This document shows, in pieces, positions 1 through 7,140 of a stretch of DNA of 14,025 bases. A program made the translations under genes and the position numbers. Each line of letters begins with the position of its first letter. Within the stretch, counting starts at the first letter, position 1. The stretch is taken from positions 1 to 14,025 of the forward strand of contig CAKUMO010000043.1 of assembly GCA_934667815.1 (NCBI GenBank), in the 5' to 3' direction. The notes beneath the pieces are model-generated. The model did no database searches. It saw only the letters and a list, made by a program, of their open reading frames with translations, and was not told the origin of the DNA. Source of the stretch: an uncultured Oscillospiraceae bacterium. Lineage in GTDB: Bacteria; Bacillota; Clostridia; Oscillospirales; Oscillospiraceae.

Positions 1-1754
1 TAATTCACAAATTCGCCGTTGATTTTCAGCCTGGTGTCGGGACCGAATACATAGCGGTCACCATAAATAGTCGTTACATACACACCATAATGATAAGTCT
101 TTCCGGCTTCAAATGCAGTGAATTTGTTTTCATAGAAATTGCCGAAGTCCGTAGACATCGCGCCGGTCTTGCTGTCCAGCTCCCACCATTCACACCGATA
201 TGCGTAGTTTGCACCCTCAGGCACCTTGCCGGTGAACACGGGCTTGTCGCCGTCCTTGAAGCTGACGGTGACACCGTTGATCTCCACCACATCAATGACG
301 GTGACGGTAGGCATCGTAATCGTCTTAACGGAGGGAATATACATAGAACCGCCGACGAAAGGTGCCGATACTTTTTGTCCGTTCACGGTAATGACGGTTT
401 CACTGGTGAAGGAGTATCCGGCTTTCGGCGTCAGCATAAGGGAATACACATAGCTCTTGCCGCTTTCAAATTCCGTGATGGCCGGCAGAGAACCGTGCGA
501 GCCATTGTCTGAATACCATGCGGCGACGGGTTGATTGTTTTCAAACTGCTGCCAGCATTCATATTCAATCTCGTATTTGTCCTGATCGGCAGCCGCCATC
601 TGCGCTGTTGCCTGCGGCGCATTACCCGGCTGATAGTTGAATTTCGCGTTTTCGATCGTTGCCGTGGCGATAGCGGTCGGGGTTGCAGTGGGCGTCCAAT
701 GTGCTTTCAGGGTAATATTAGCAGCGACATTTGAATCAAAGGTATACTGCATATCTCCAAGATACCACCCTACGAAATCATAGCCGTTCTTCTTCGGGTC
801 GGCGGGCTTTATTGCCGGAGCATTCCGCAGCTTCTGTTCGGGCACGGCGCTGCCGCCGTCAGAATCAAAGGTCACTGTGAATTCGTCAAAGGAATAAGGG
901 AATGCACCGCAGTCTTCAAAGGTACCGCCGGTCATGGTGACCACGGCCTTATCGTTGCTGCCGTACACCGCATTGCCGATTCCTCCCAGGTCTACCTTGC
1001 AGCTTTTTATCGTACCGCCGGTCATGGTAAAGCGGCCGTCTTGATAAATATTCACCGCGCCGCCGTTGGTACCGGCAGAGCAATTCTGAATGACACCGCC
1101 GTTCAGCTCAAAGGTGCCGCGCTGCTTAATAAATACCGCGCCGCCGTCATCGTCGGCTCTGCAATTACCGATGGTGCCGCCATTCATAATGAAAGTGCAG
1201 CCGCTGCCAATGTCCACCGCGCCGGCATCATCGCTGGCTTTGCAATCCATGATGGCGCCGCCGTTCATAATGAACTTGCCATACTTGACCGGCGTTTCCG
1301 TTACACCGGTGTTGGAAACATCTACTGCGCCGCCGTCACCGTCGGTCTTGCAGTTCACGATACTGCCGCTCTCCAGGATCAGCGTGCCTCCATTGACATC
1401 AAATCCGCAGTTTTTATTCTGCCCATCAATTTTTCCGCCGATGCCGCTGTCCTTTATTGTCAGGCTTCCGCTGCTGCGTACTCGGACGATATCCCCATTC
1501 GTCGAACTACGGCTCAGGGTGTATCCGTTCAGGTCCAGCGTCACGGTGCGCTCAACATTGAGTTTCTTGACGGTCTCAATGTTGCCTCCTAACTTGATTT
1601 CCGAGCAGTTCGCATTTTCCAGTGCCGCCGTCAGTTCCGCTTCATTGCTGACTGTCGAATCCGCCGCAAATGCCGACATCGGCGCCAGCGACAGCAGCAT
1701 GCACAGCGTAAGCAGTGCTGTCAGCAGCTTGGTTTTTATGGTTGCTTTTTGCAT
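1..1754 (-). CDS. Secreted beta-helix surface protein with InlB-type B repeat, C-terminus outside the window
   Basis: The frame is open from ATG 1754 to the window edge (584 codons, no stop). The start is set by AAAGGAG at 1764-1770, nine bases upstream. Residues 1-31 form a Sec signal peptide (KTK, then a leucine-rich core, ending AFA-AD). About residues 80-275 carry imperfect rungs of 30-33 residues of the type MNGGxIxNC...GGAVxI, which suggests a right-handed parallel beta-helix; each rung ends in a Cys. Residues about 290-353 match the Listeria/Bacteroides InlB B-repeat (VTFDSDGG... GYDFVGWY... LKAHW). Two tandem beta-type modules of about 90 residues follow, each with E(F/A)GK(S/T)Y and a xxVNG/KINGE end. 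Such architectures are typical of adhesin-like cell-surface proteins; the ligand is unknown. The anchor, if any, lies beyond base 1. Architecture is confident, role is inferred. Confidence 0.88.
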   Translation of the reverse strand, partial: MQKATIKTKLLTALLTLCMLLSLAPMSAFAADSTVSNEAELTAALENANCSEIKLGGNIETVKKLNVERTVTLDLNGYTLSRSSTNGDIVRVRSSGSLTIKDSGIGGKIDGQNKNCGFDVNGGTLILESGSIVNCKTDGDGGAVDVSNTGVTETPVKYGKFIMNGGAIMDCKASDDAGAVDIGSGCTFIMNGGTIGNCRADDDGGAVFIKQRGTFELNGGVIQNCSAGTNGGAVNIYQDGRFTMTGGTIKSCKVDLGGIGNAVYGSNDKAVVTMTGGTFEDCGAFPYSFDEFTVTFDSDGGSAVPEQKLRNAPAIKPADPKKNGYDFVGWYLGDMQYTFDSNVAANITLKAHWTPTATPTAIATATIENAKFNYQPGNAPQATAQMAAADQDKYEIEYECWQQFENNQPVAAWYSDNGSHGSLPAITEFESGKSYVYSLMLTPKAGYSFTSETVITVNGQKVSAPFVGGSMYIPSVKTITMPTVTVIDVVEINGVTVSFKDGDKPVFTGKVPEGANYAYRCEWWELDSKTGAMSTDFGNFYENKFTAFEAGKTYHYGVYVTTIYGDRYVFGPDTRLKINGEFVN

Positions 1755-1856
1755 ATTGATTTGCTCCTTTCTGCGGAACCAACCGCAACAAAAACTCTGT
1801 CGGAGTTTGATTTCCTTCTCCGGTATCCCGTAGCTTCTCCTCACGTCATGTTTAAA

Positions 1857-1885
1857 ATTATATCATATACAGAATCGATGTTCAA
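1857..1885 (-). promoter_or_regulatory. Sigma-A promoter of the beta-helix surface protein
   Basis: On the minus strand, -35 TTGAAC (1880-1885) is separated by 17 bases from -10 TATAAT (1857-1862). The -10 is extended by TG one base upstream (TGATATAAT). Transcription would start near 1850, giving a leader of about 95 bases. That leader contains a small stem AAACTC/GAGTTT followed by T residues (about 1788-1807) and a GCGG/CCGC hairpin close to the ribosome site. No known riboswitch class was recognised in it. Confidence 0.75.
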
Positions 1886-2038
1886 TACAATTTCCGAAGT
1901 GGCAATGGACACTTTTTGAAAGCGATTTTACTTCTTGCCTTACTATAAATGTATAAAGCGTAAAACACATCAGCAAGTGTCAGGCTCGATCAATCGCCCC
2001 ACCGCTTTGCCGTTATATGTTTCTTACTTTGCTGAGCT

Positions 2039-2840
2039 TTATTTCTTTTTTCCAACTGCCGTTATACCGATGACAGCAACGCCGCTGATGAACAGCAGTG
2101 CGATCCGCAGTATAAGTCTGCTGTTTCGCCGGCCCGAAGTGTATTCGGCAGCTTCTTGATTACGGTTTCCGCCTCGGTGATCTCCTTGGACGCCGCAGTT
2201 TCGCTGTAATACTTGCCGCGGCCGTCGCAGTACCAATACTCGATATTGCCCTCAGCGGTCTTGTTTGCCGCCTTTGCGGGGACATGCACAAGGTTTGCGT
2301 GATTCTTTGCATCAAGCTCCCCATAGGCTTCTCCGCAGAGCTCGCACACTGCCTTGTCCTTACAGGTGGCCGTGCCGCCGGTATGTGCATCGTAAGGCGC
2401 TTTCGCATCGCAGTTGCTGCACAAATATCAATGATGTGTCGCAACGCGCTGCCACGCCTCACCGTAGTGATGGCCCTTTGCATCAATCGTCTCGTTTTTT
2501 TCAAAGCCGCATTCGGTACAGGTATATTTCTTTTCACCCGATGTCGTGCAGGTCGCCGGTATCGTTGTCTTTCCCGCGTCCCAATCATGCTCGCTCATAC
2601 CGTCCGCCGGGTCAAAGGTGACTGTGCAGTAGTTGTGACCGTTTGCACCAATCGGTTTTCTGAAGCTCCGTATGTCTGTACTCTTTCGTAAACTTCCTGA
2701 GGAGATTCCGCATAACTCTCAAAAATGCCTTTTTTGTATTTTGCCGCAGATAGTTTTTTATAATTTCCGTCAGCACCTTTATAAACCAAGCACGATATTC
2801 TTTCCAGATAATTGGCAGTCAGGAGCACCTGGATCATATA
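2039..2840 (-). pseudogene. Decayed wall-anchored surface protein (LPxTG-like tail)
   Basis: Reading the minus strand gives recognisable protein in several frames. A Cys-rich module (TCTTSGEKKYTCTECG, then AHTGGTATCKDKAVCELCG) is interrupted by an in-frame TGA at 2428-2430. It continues to IEYWYCDGRGKYY and IKKLPNT, then the frame is lost near 2125. In the next frame the tail reads LILRIALLFISGVAVIG, ending in VGKKK and a stop at 2039-2041. LPxT, hydrophobic stretch, KKK is a sortase sorting signal. A further frame break lies near 2660, upstream of which the frame reads LLTANYLERISCLVYKGADG; that part I do not recognise. Clostridial surface proteins often carry this Cys-paired module directly before the anchor. 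At least three lesions make a functional product unlikely. The 5' end is uncertain and may belong to another gene remnant. Confidence 0.75.
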
Positions 2841-2881
2841 ATCATCGCTGTCAATATCATATGTAAAACATCTCAGCAGCG

Positions 2882-2905
2882 AAAAAATGCGGCAGTGCCG
2901 CTTTT
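2882..2905. terminator. Bidirectional intrinsic terminator
   Basis: The stem GCGGC (2889-2893) / GCCGC (2897-2901) with a 3-base loop is flanked by six A residues (2882-2887) and four T residues (2902-2905). The minus-strand read has the stronger U-tract and would end transcription coming from the transposase fragment. The stem is only 5 bp. Confidence 0.6.
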
Positions 2906-2918
2906 CGATAATTCATTT

Positions 2919-3149
2919 TTAAGTGCCTGGTATAGGGTCGGTACCTGCCCATAAGGGTTCATCACCGGCAAGCTTCTCAAGGGAATAGCCCTGACGGACC
3001 TCGCTGCGCTCGTAGCGCGCCGCCTGCGTCAGGGACTCCGCCTCCTTTTCCAGCAGCTCGTTCAATGCCTCCTCCACGCTGCCGCGGACCAGTTTCTTGA
3101 TCTGCCCCTTGATTACTTTCTCGTTTAGCTGTACAATTTTCTCGGACAT
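2919..3149 (-). pseudogene. Truncated IS256-family (mutator) transposase, N-terminal fragment
   Basis: The 76-residue frame begins at ATG 3149. The first 54 or so residues (MSEKIVQLNEKVIKGQIKKL, then VRGSVEEALNELLEKEAE and AARYERSEVRQGY) match the N-terminal helical region of IS256/mutator transposases, which are normally about 400 residues long. After RQGY the usual continuation (SGHYSRNL-type, leading to the DDE domain) is absent. An unrelated tail SLEKLAGDEPLWAGTDPIPG replaces it, so the catalytic domain is gone. Upstream, GAATAAAGTC (minus strand, 3183-3192) resembles the outer end of IS256 inverted repeats as I remember them, and may mark one element end. I could not find a matching right end. 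This is a dead element remnant between the decayed surface gene and the membrane-protein gene. Confidence 0.7.
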
Positions 3150-3192
3150 AGTTTGCTGTCTTCTTTCAAAATGGTGTGTCGTGACTTTATTC

Positions 3193-3334
3193 TACCAGAG
3201 CCTGCAAACCATGTCTCCTTTTTCCTTTTTGCGCAACTTATTGTATCTTATCCCCCCAGTAATCCAATGATTACTCGGCTGTTTAACGATTACGGCAGCG
3301 CCGTAAGCCGCAATTTCCATAAAATGCACGAAAC
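3193..3334. other. Gene-free stretch with a small inverted repeat
   Basis: No credible coding sequence, RNA gene or promoter is visible here. It contains a perfect 7-bp inverted repeat TTACGGC/GCCGTAA with a 3-base loop (3290-3306). Together with the two larger hairpins downstream it fills the gap between the transposase remnant and the membrane-protein gene. Confidence 0.5.
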
Positions 3335-3361
3335 CCCGCTGCAGAATTGCTCTGCAGCGGG
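3335..3361. repeat. Perfect 11-bp hairpin CCCGCTGCAGA/TCTGCAGCGGG
   Basis: The arms 3335-3345 and 3351-3361 are exact reverse complements around the loop ATTGC. On the minus strand the stem is followed by GTTTCG, a poor U-tract, so termination is possible but not strongly supported. It is the second of two strong hairpins downstream of the minus-strand membrane-protein gene. Confidence 0.6.
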
Positions 3362-3381
3362 ATTCGTTATGTGCTGAAACA

Positions 3382-3414
3382 GCCGGAAAGCCTTATTTCA
3401 AGTGGCTTTCCGGC
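3382..3414 (-). terminator. Strong hairpin after the membrane-protein gene, probable terminator
   Basis: The arms GCCGGAAAGCC (3382-3392) and GGCTTTCCGGC (3404-3414) pair perfectly over 11 bp around an 11-base AT-rich loop. It lies 55 bases beyond the stop of the minus-strand gene ending at 3469. The base run after the stem on that strand is TGTTTC, so the U-tract is weak. Terminator function is inferred from stem strength and position. Confidence 0.5.
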
Positions 3415-3468
3415 ATAGAAAACTTTAAAGCAATTGAAGCAGCTCCTCAAATAATGACCCACAGGATA

Positions 3469-4014
3469 TTAGTCTCCCTGCGGTGCAAGAAAGTAGAAAA
3501 CGGTCGCGAAGCGGTCGCTCTGTGTAACAATGATGTCGCTGGGGATTTCGCCGTTTTCCATTAGTAAATGAATCAATGCACCGGCGGGCGCGCTGCCGCG
3601 GACATAGACATCCTGCGTGCCCCGCGGCTGGTAGAGAGTCAGGAGGGTGCCGGAACGAATTTCATTCTTGACAGGCTCCGTTTCCGGCCAGTCCGGAAGC
3701 CGATATTTTTCGCCGTCTTTCAGGGCAAAGCATACGCTGCCGGTGCTCCCGTTCCGATAGAACACTGCGGCAGATTCGCGCCCCTCGAGGACACATTCGA
3801 CCTTGCCGTGCGCCGTGTAGCGGAAAACACCCTCTGCCGTATTGAAGCGTATCAGACTTCCGACCAGAGTCCCCAGCAGTGCAAGCAGCAGAAACAGCAG
3901 TGCGCAGGAGCCGAGAAACAGTGCCCTTTTTCTGCGGCGTCTGCTGCGGCGCACAAGAAAGAACAGTGCGGCTGCGCCGAGCAGGAAGATCAGAAGAAAA
4001 ATGTACTTGGCCAC
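3469..4014 (-). CDS. Small membrane protein of unknown function, two N-terminal helices and an outside domain
   Basis: The 181-residue protein starts at GTG 4014, with GGGAGGG about six bases upstream on the minus strand; no ATG fits as well. Residues 4-21 and 32-54 are strong transmembrane helices. The very basic loop RRSRRRRKR (22-30) between them should lie in the cytoplasm by the positive-inside rule. The soluble part (about 57-181) would then be extracytoplasmic. That part is rich in short beta-type segments (YTAHGKVECVLEG, VCFALKDGEKYRLP, DVYVRGSAPAG) and lacks any catalytic motif I recognise. I do not know the family. It stands alone, divergent from the lysine-riboswitch operon and followed by two hairpins. 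Confidence 0.75.
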   Translation of the reverse strand: MAKYIFLLIFLLGAAALFFLVRRSRRRRKRALFLGSCALLFLLLALLGTLVGSLIRFNTAEGVFRYTAHGKVECVLEGRESAAVFYRNGSTGSVCFALKDGEKYRLPDWPETEPVKNEIRSGTLLTLYQPRGTQDVYVRGSAPAGALIHLLMENGEIPSDIIVTQSDRFATVFYFLAPQGD

Positions 4015-4044
4015 GGTGAACCCTCCCGGAGTGTTTTACAATTC

Positions 4045-4074
4045 TATTTAACACGATTTTTTCAAAGATTGCAA
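4045..4074 (-). promoter_or_regulatory. Possible promoter of the small membrane protein
   Basis: On the minus strand TTGCAA (4069-4074) and TAAATA (4045-4050) are separated by 18 bases, about 30 bases upstream of the GTG start. TAGAAT overlaps just downstream but has no -35 at the right distance. The match is modest. Confidence 0.35.
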
Positions 4075-4118
4075 TACAGAACCTTCGAAAATCGAAAAAA
4101 ACTTATGCAAAATGGCGA

Positions 4119-4147
4119 TTGACAAACATTTTCACCGGCGGTACAAT
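4119..4147 (+). promoter_or_regulatory. Promoter of the lysine-riboswitch transport operon
   Basis: Consensus -35 TTGACA (4119-4124), a 17-base spacer and -10 TACAAT (4142-4147) place the transcription start near 4154. That is just ahead of the first riboswitch helix. It is the closest match to a housekeeping promoter in the window, so control is probably exerted downstream by the riboswitch rather than at initiation. Confidence 0.88.
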
Positions 4148-4169
4148 GTAGAAAAATAAGATAAGCACC

Positions 4170-4335
4170 TGATAGAGGTTGCGGATGCGATCAGTACCTC
4201 CCGATTTACGCCGGCAAGCGGTCGGGAGAGAAAGGCAAGTCCGCCGAAGCTGCGTTTCGGTTGCCGCCGCTGCGCTGCTGGGACTGCGTCGAACAGACGC
4301 AGGACTGTCACATGATGCCATGTGGAGCGCTATCA
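4170..4335 (+). promoter_or_regulatory. Lysine riboswitch (L-box) aptamer
   Basis: The conserved L-box blocks occur in the right order: GATAGAGGT (4171 on), an AGTA (about 4193), GAGAGAAAGGC, GTCCGCCGAAG, GCTGGGACTG, GGACTGTCAC and GTGGAGCGCTATCA. The closing helix P1 is TGATAG (4170-4175) with CTATCA (4330-4335). An internal helix CTGCGTC/GACGCAG is visible just before ACTGTCAC. L-box RNAs bind lysine and switch off lysine biosynthesis or import genes. Here the aptamer is followed at once by an intrinsic terminator, so the mode is transcription attenuation. AACGG (4335-4339) can pair with CCGTT (4372-4376), which may be part of the antiterminator. Confidence 0.95.
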
Positions 4336-4360
4336 ACGGCAATTCTGGAATTTCTCCGAG

Positions 4361-4397
4361 AGCCTGCGATACCGTTCGGGTCGCAGGCTTATTTTTT
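4361..4397 (+). terminator. Riboswitch-controlled intrinsic terminator
   Basis: The stem AGCCTGCGA (4361-4369) / TCGCAGGCT (4381-4389), with inner ACC/GGG pairing, is followed by TATTTTTT (to 4397). It sits 25 bases after the riboswitch P1 helix and about 90 bases before the transporter gene. Lysine binding should favour this hairpin and reduce transporter transcription. Confidence 0.92.
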
Positions 4398-4488
4398 GGA
4401 AACTCCGACAAATCAACGAGAACGAAGCAAAGCTCCGGCCTCCGTTGCGTTTTTCAGAGCTTCCTAAAATTCTAAGGAGGAATTGCAA

Positions 4489-6153
4489 ATGAGAAAGAGA
4501 TGCTTGGCCGTGCTGCTGGCGCTGCTGATGTGTGCGGCGCTGTTGGCCGGCTGCGGCGAGAGCCGCGTGTCCGACGTGCGTGAGGCGCAGTCGCTTGCCG
4601 ACCTCAAGGGCGCGAAGATCGCCGCGCAGGCCGGAACCTTCCACGCCGACGCCCTGACGCAGATTGTGGACGTACAGGGCTCGACCTACCCGGAGTTTGC
4701 CGACCTGCTCACCGCGCTCAAGAGCGGCGCGATCGACGGCTATGTTGCAGAAGAACCGACGGCGCTGTCCGTCTGCGCCTCGGATGAGACGCTGACCTAT
4801 CTGCCGCTGGTCAACAACGACACCGGCTTTACCGCGACGGCGGCGGACGTGGGCGTGGCGATTGGCCTTGTCAAAGGCTCGCCGCTGCTCGCGCAGATGA
4901 ATGAAATTCTCGACGGCGTCAGCGAGGAGCAGAAAAAGAATCTCATGGCAGACATTGTCTCCGTCTGCTCCGGGCAGGAGCTGGAGCGCGTCGGGCTGGA
5001 TTTTGAAGAACCGACCGCACCCGACGGCGTGCTGCGCGTGGGTATGGAGTGTGCCTACGAGCCGTATAACTGGACGGATCTTGACGGCACGACGCCGGAC
5101 AGTGTTCCCATTTCCGGCGAGGGCAAGGAGGGGCTGTTTGCCAACGGCTACGATGTGCAGATCGCCCGTTACGTCGCCGCGAAGATGAACCGCACGCTGG
5201 AAGTTTACTCCCTCGAATGGGATTCGCTTTTGCCTGCACTGGAATCCGGCGCGATCGACGCGGTCATCGCAGGCATGAGCCCGACCGCCGAGCGCAAGGC
5301 CGAGATCGACTTCACACAGACCTATTATGAATCCAACCTCGTTGTGATCGTCCGCAACACGCAGACGAACGATTTTGTCGGCTTCCTCGGCGACGTCGGC
5401 AGAATCTTCACGAAGTACCGCACGCAGCTCCTGCGCGGTGTCGGCAACACCATGCTTATCGCACTTACGGGCACGCTTGCGGGCCTGCTGATCGGCCTTC
5501 TGACCGGCATTGTCCGTACCGCACCCATGCCGAGAAATGCGGTATTGAAAATTTTAAGAAAACTATTAAATGCACTGATTTCTATTTACGTTGAAATTTT
5601 CCGCAGCACGCCGATGATGGTGCAGGCCATGGTCATCTATTGGGGCTATGCCTTTGCCAGCGGCGGAAATACGCTGCCGCTGCTGCCGTCCGGTATTCTG
5701 ATCGTCTCGATCAACACCGGCGCGTACATGGCGGAGATCGTTCGCGGTGGCATTCTGTCCATCGACCGCGGACAGTTTGAGGGCGCAATGTCCATCGGCA
5801 TGACGCACGGTCAGACGATGCGGCGCGTCATTCTGCCGCAGGTGCTGCGCAACATCCTGCCCTCGGTCAGTAACGAGTTCGTCATCAATATCAAGGATAC
5901 TTCTGTGCTGAACGTCATTGGCGTGACCGAGCTTTATTACTTTGCGGGCATCATCAAGCGCCAGAATTTCCAGACCTTCCAGACCTATCTGGTCGTGTGC
6001 ATCCTGTATTTCATTATGACATTTACCATCACGCGTCTGCTGCGCTTGGCCGAAAAGAAGCTCGCCGGAAGCGACAGCTACACCATCTTCGGTTCGCAGA
6101 GCGACAGCAGCGCTGAAATTCACATCCGCAAGGAGGGCGAGAACCGTGGCTGA
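4489..6153 (+). CDS. Lysine-regulated ABC transporter: substrate-binding lipoprotein fused to permease, binding lobes in swapped order
   Basis: The 554-residue protein starts at ATG 4489, eight bases after AAGGAGG (4474-4480); TTG 4483 is too close to that site. Residues 1-22 are a lipoprotein signal with lipobox LAGC, Cys22. Residues 35-160 ([32 protein letters not shown]) match the second lobe of family-3 solute-binding proteins. Residues 181-295 ([44 protein letters not shown]) match the first lobe. That is the reverse of the usual order. Residues from about 315 form a HisM/GlnP-type permease with several membrane helices and the EAA loop [12 protein letters not shown]...ILPQ from Glu431, which docks on the ATPase. 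Family-3 transporters import polar amino acids. The L-box upstream points to lysine. Fusion of binding protein and permease is known in Firmicutes; the lobe order is the unusual part. Confidence 0.9.
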   Translation: MRKRCLAVLLALLMCAALLAGCGESRVSDVREAQSLADLKGAKIAAQAGTFHADALTQIVDVQGSTYPEFADLLTALKSGAIDGYVAEEPTALSVCASDETLTYLPLVNNDTGFTATAADVGVAIGLVKGSPLLAQMNEILDGVSEEQKKNLMADIVSVCSGQELERVGLDFEEPTAPDGVLRVGMECAYEPYNWTDLDGTTPDSVPISGEGKEGLFANGYDVQIARYVAAKMNRTLEVYSLEWDSLLPALESGAIDAVIAGMSPTAERKAEIDFTQTYYESNLVVIVRNTQTNDFVGFLGDVGRIFTKYRTQLLRGVGNTMLIALTGTLAGLLIGLLTGIVRTAPMPRNAVLKILRKLLNALISIYVEIFRSTPMMVQAMVIYWGYAFASGGNTLPLLPSGILIVSINTGAYMAEIVRGGILSIDRGQFEGAMSIGMTHGQTMRRVILPQVLRNILPSVSNEFVINIKDTSVLNVIGVTELYYFAGIIKRQNFQTFQTYLVVCILYFIMTFTITRLLRLAEKKLAGSDSYTIFGSQSDSSAEIHIRKEGENRG

Positions 6154-6880
6154 AAAGATCATTGAGCTGCAGCATCTGCAAAAGCAGTTCGGAACGCATG
6201 ACGTTCTTCGTGACATCAATCTCAGCGTGGAAAAGGGCGAGGTGCTCAGCATCATCGGCGCGTCCGGCTCCGGCAAGAGCACCATGCTGCGCTGCATCAA
6301 TCTGCTGGAAACGCCCACGGGCGGCCGCGTGCTTTACCGCGGGCAGGACGTGACCACCCTCGACCTGTCGCGGTATCGCGCGAAGGTCGGTATGGTGTTC
6401 CAGAGCTTCAACTTATTTAATAACATGACGGCGCTCCAAAACTGCGTGACCGGCCAGACGGCGGTGCTCAAGCGCTCACGTGCCGAGGCGGAGGAGGTCG
6501 CAATGCGCTACCTGACCAAGGTCGGAATGGCGCCTTACATTCACGCAAAGCCTGCACAGCTTTCCGGCGGGCAAAAGCAGCGCATTGCCATTGCGCGTGC
6601 GCTGGCCATGGAGCCGGAGGCGCTGCTCTTTGACGAACCGACCAGTGCGCTCGACCCGCAGATGGTCGGAGAAGTCCTCAACGTCATGCGAGATCTGGCA
6701 AACGAGGGTCTGACGATGCTTGTCGTCACACACGAGATGGCCTTTGCCCGCGACGTTTCAACGAATGTTATCTTCATGGACGACGGCCTTGTCTGCGAAT
6801 CCGGGGCGCCCGAGCAGATTTTCGGCGCACCGCAGGATGCGCGCACCCGCGAGTTCTTAACGAGATTTTTGCAAAAATAG
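6146..6880 (+). CDS. Polar amino-acid ABC transporter ATPase (GlnQ/HisP type), probably lysine import
   Basis: The 244-residue protein starts at GTG 6146, overlapping the permease gene by eight bases. AAGGAGG at 6130-6136 sets this start. All ATPase motifs are intact: Walker [10 protein letters not shown] (38-46), a Q-loop VFQSFNLF, signature LSGGQ (139-143), Walker B ALLFDEP (159-165) with catalytic Glu164, and switch His196 (VVTHEMA). The length is normal for the GlnQ/HisP/ArtP family. It would form a dimer on the inner face of the membrane and power the fused binding-protein/permease encoded just upstream. The overlap suggests translational coupling and equal control by the lysine riboswitch. 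Family assignment is certain; the lysine substrate is inferred from the riboswitch. Confidence 0.96.
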   Translation: MAEKIIELQHLQKQFGTHDVLRDINLSVEKGEVLSIIGASGSGKSTMLRCINLLETPTGGRVLYRGQDVTTLDLSRYRAKVGMVFQSFNLFNNMTALQNCVTGQTAVLKRSRAEAEEVAMRYLTKVGMAPYIHAKPAQLSGGQKQRIAIARALAMEPEALLFDEPTSALDPQMVGEVLNVMRDLANEGLTMLVVTHEMAFARDVSTNVIFMDDGLVCESGAPEQIFGAPQDARTREFLTRFLQK

Positions 6881-6884
6881 CACC

Positions 6885-6927
6885 AAAAAACCGCCGCAGT
6901 ACAGCAGAAATTTGTTGTACTGCGGCG
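6885..6927. terminator. Terminator hairpin after the transport operon
   Basis: A 12-bp perfect stem CGCCGCAGTACA (6892-6903) / TGTACTGCGGCG (6916-6927) begins 11 bases after the ATPase stop. The plus-strand tail is ATTTCG, so its U-tract is weak. On the minus strand the stem is followed by GGTTTTTT (from 6885-6890), a good U-tract. It may stop both the operon and antisense transcription. Confidence 0.75.
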
Positions 6928-6943
6928 ATTTCGTCGTTATAAT
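6915..6943 (+). promoter_or_regulatory. Putative promoter of the three-gene cofactor-type operon
   Basis: TTGTAC (6915-6920), a 17-base spacer and a perfect TATAAT (6938-6943) lie upstream of the 1511-residue gene. The -35 lies inside the 3' arm of the preceding terminator hairpin. If used, the transcript would start near 6950 and contain the entire MITE-like element as its leader. The -35 match is four of six. Confidence 0.5.
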
Positions 6944-6951
6944 AATAATTA

Positions 6952-7114
6952 GGGAAACTCTGATTAAATCGTCTGCGGCTGAGCGGCGAATCTTTTGCCC
7001 CCAGCCATCGGTTCGAAAAATGGGAAATACATACAGTATTCCCTCATTTTTCGAACCTTGTCCGGAAGCAAAATCTTTCACCGTCGGCTCTTGCCGATTT
7101 AATCAGAGCTTCCC
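6952..7114. mobile_element. MITE-like inverted-repeat element, 163 bp
   Basis: The outer 20 bases (6952-6971, GGGAAACTCTGATTAAATCG) match the reverse complement of the last 20 (7095-7114) at 19 of 20 positions. The interior is also palindromic: GGTTCGAAAAATG (7010-7022) pairs exactly with 7045-7057, enclosing GGGAAATAC/GTATTCCC. There is no coding capacity. This is the structure of a miniature inverted-repeat transposable element mobilised in trans. No clear target duplication was found at the borders. It sits between the putative promoter and the ribosome site of the next gene, so the RNA would form a long hairpin in the leader. Confidence 0.75.
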
Positions 7115-7140
7115 CAGAACCTCGAAAAGGAGCGACGACC

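Noticed and set aside
900..1400. Repeated DNA motifs as a possible CRISPR array or tandem repeat locus
   Set aside because: The repeats are codon-phased, vary in sequence and encode beta-helix rungs. There are no constant repeats with unique spacers.
1041..1833. Long plus-strand open frames (183 and 247 codons) opposite the beta-helix surface gene
   Set aside because: They mirror a repeat-rich minus-strand gene that has a signal peptide, ribosome site and promoter. The plus-strand products lack a good ribosome site and any recognisable domain.
4483..4488. TTG at 4483 as start of the binding-protein/permease gene
   Set aside because: It is only two bases after AAGGAGG (4474-4480). ATG 4489 has the normal eight-base spacing and gives a proper lipoprotein signal.
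5566..6318. A 250-codon minus-strand open frame across the permease and ATPase genes
   Set aside because: It lies opposite two well-recognised transporter genes and has no homologous features of its own.
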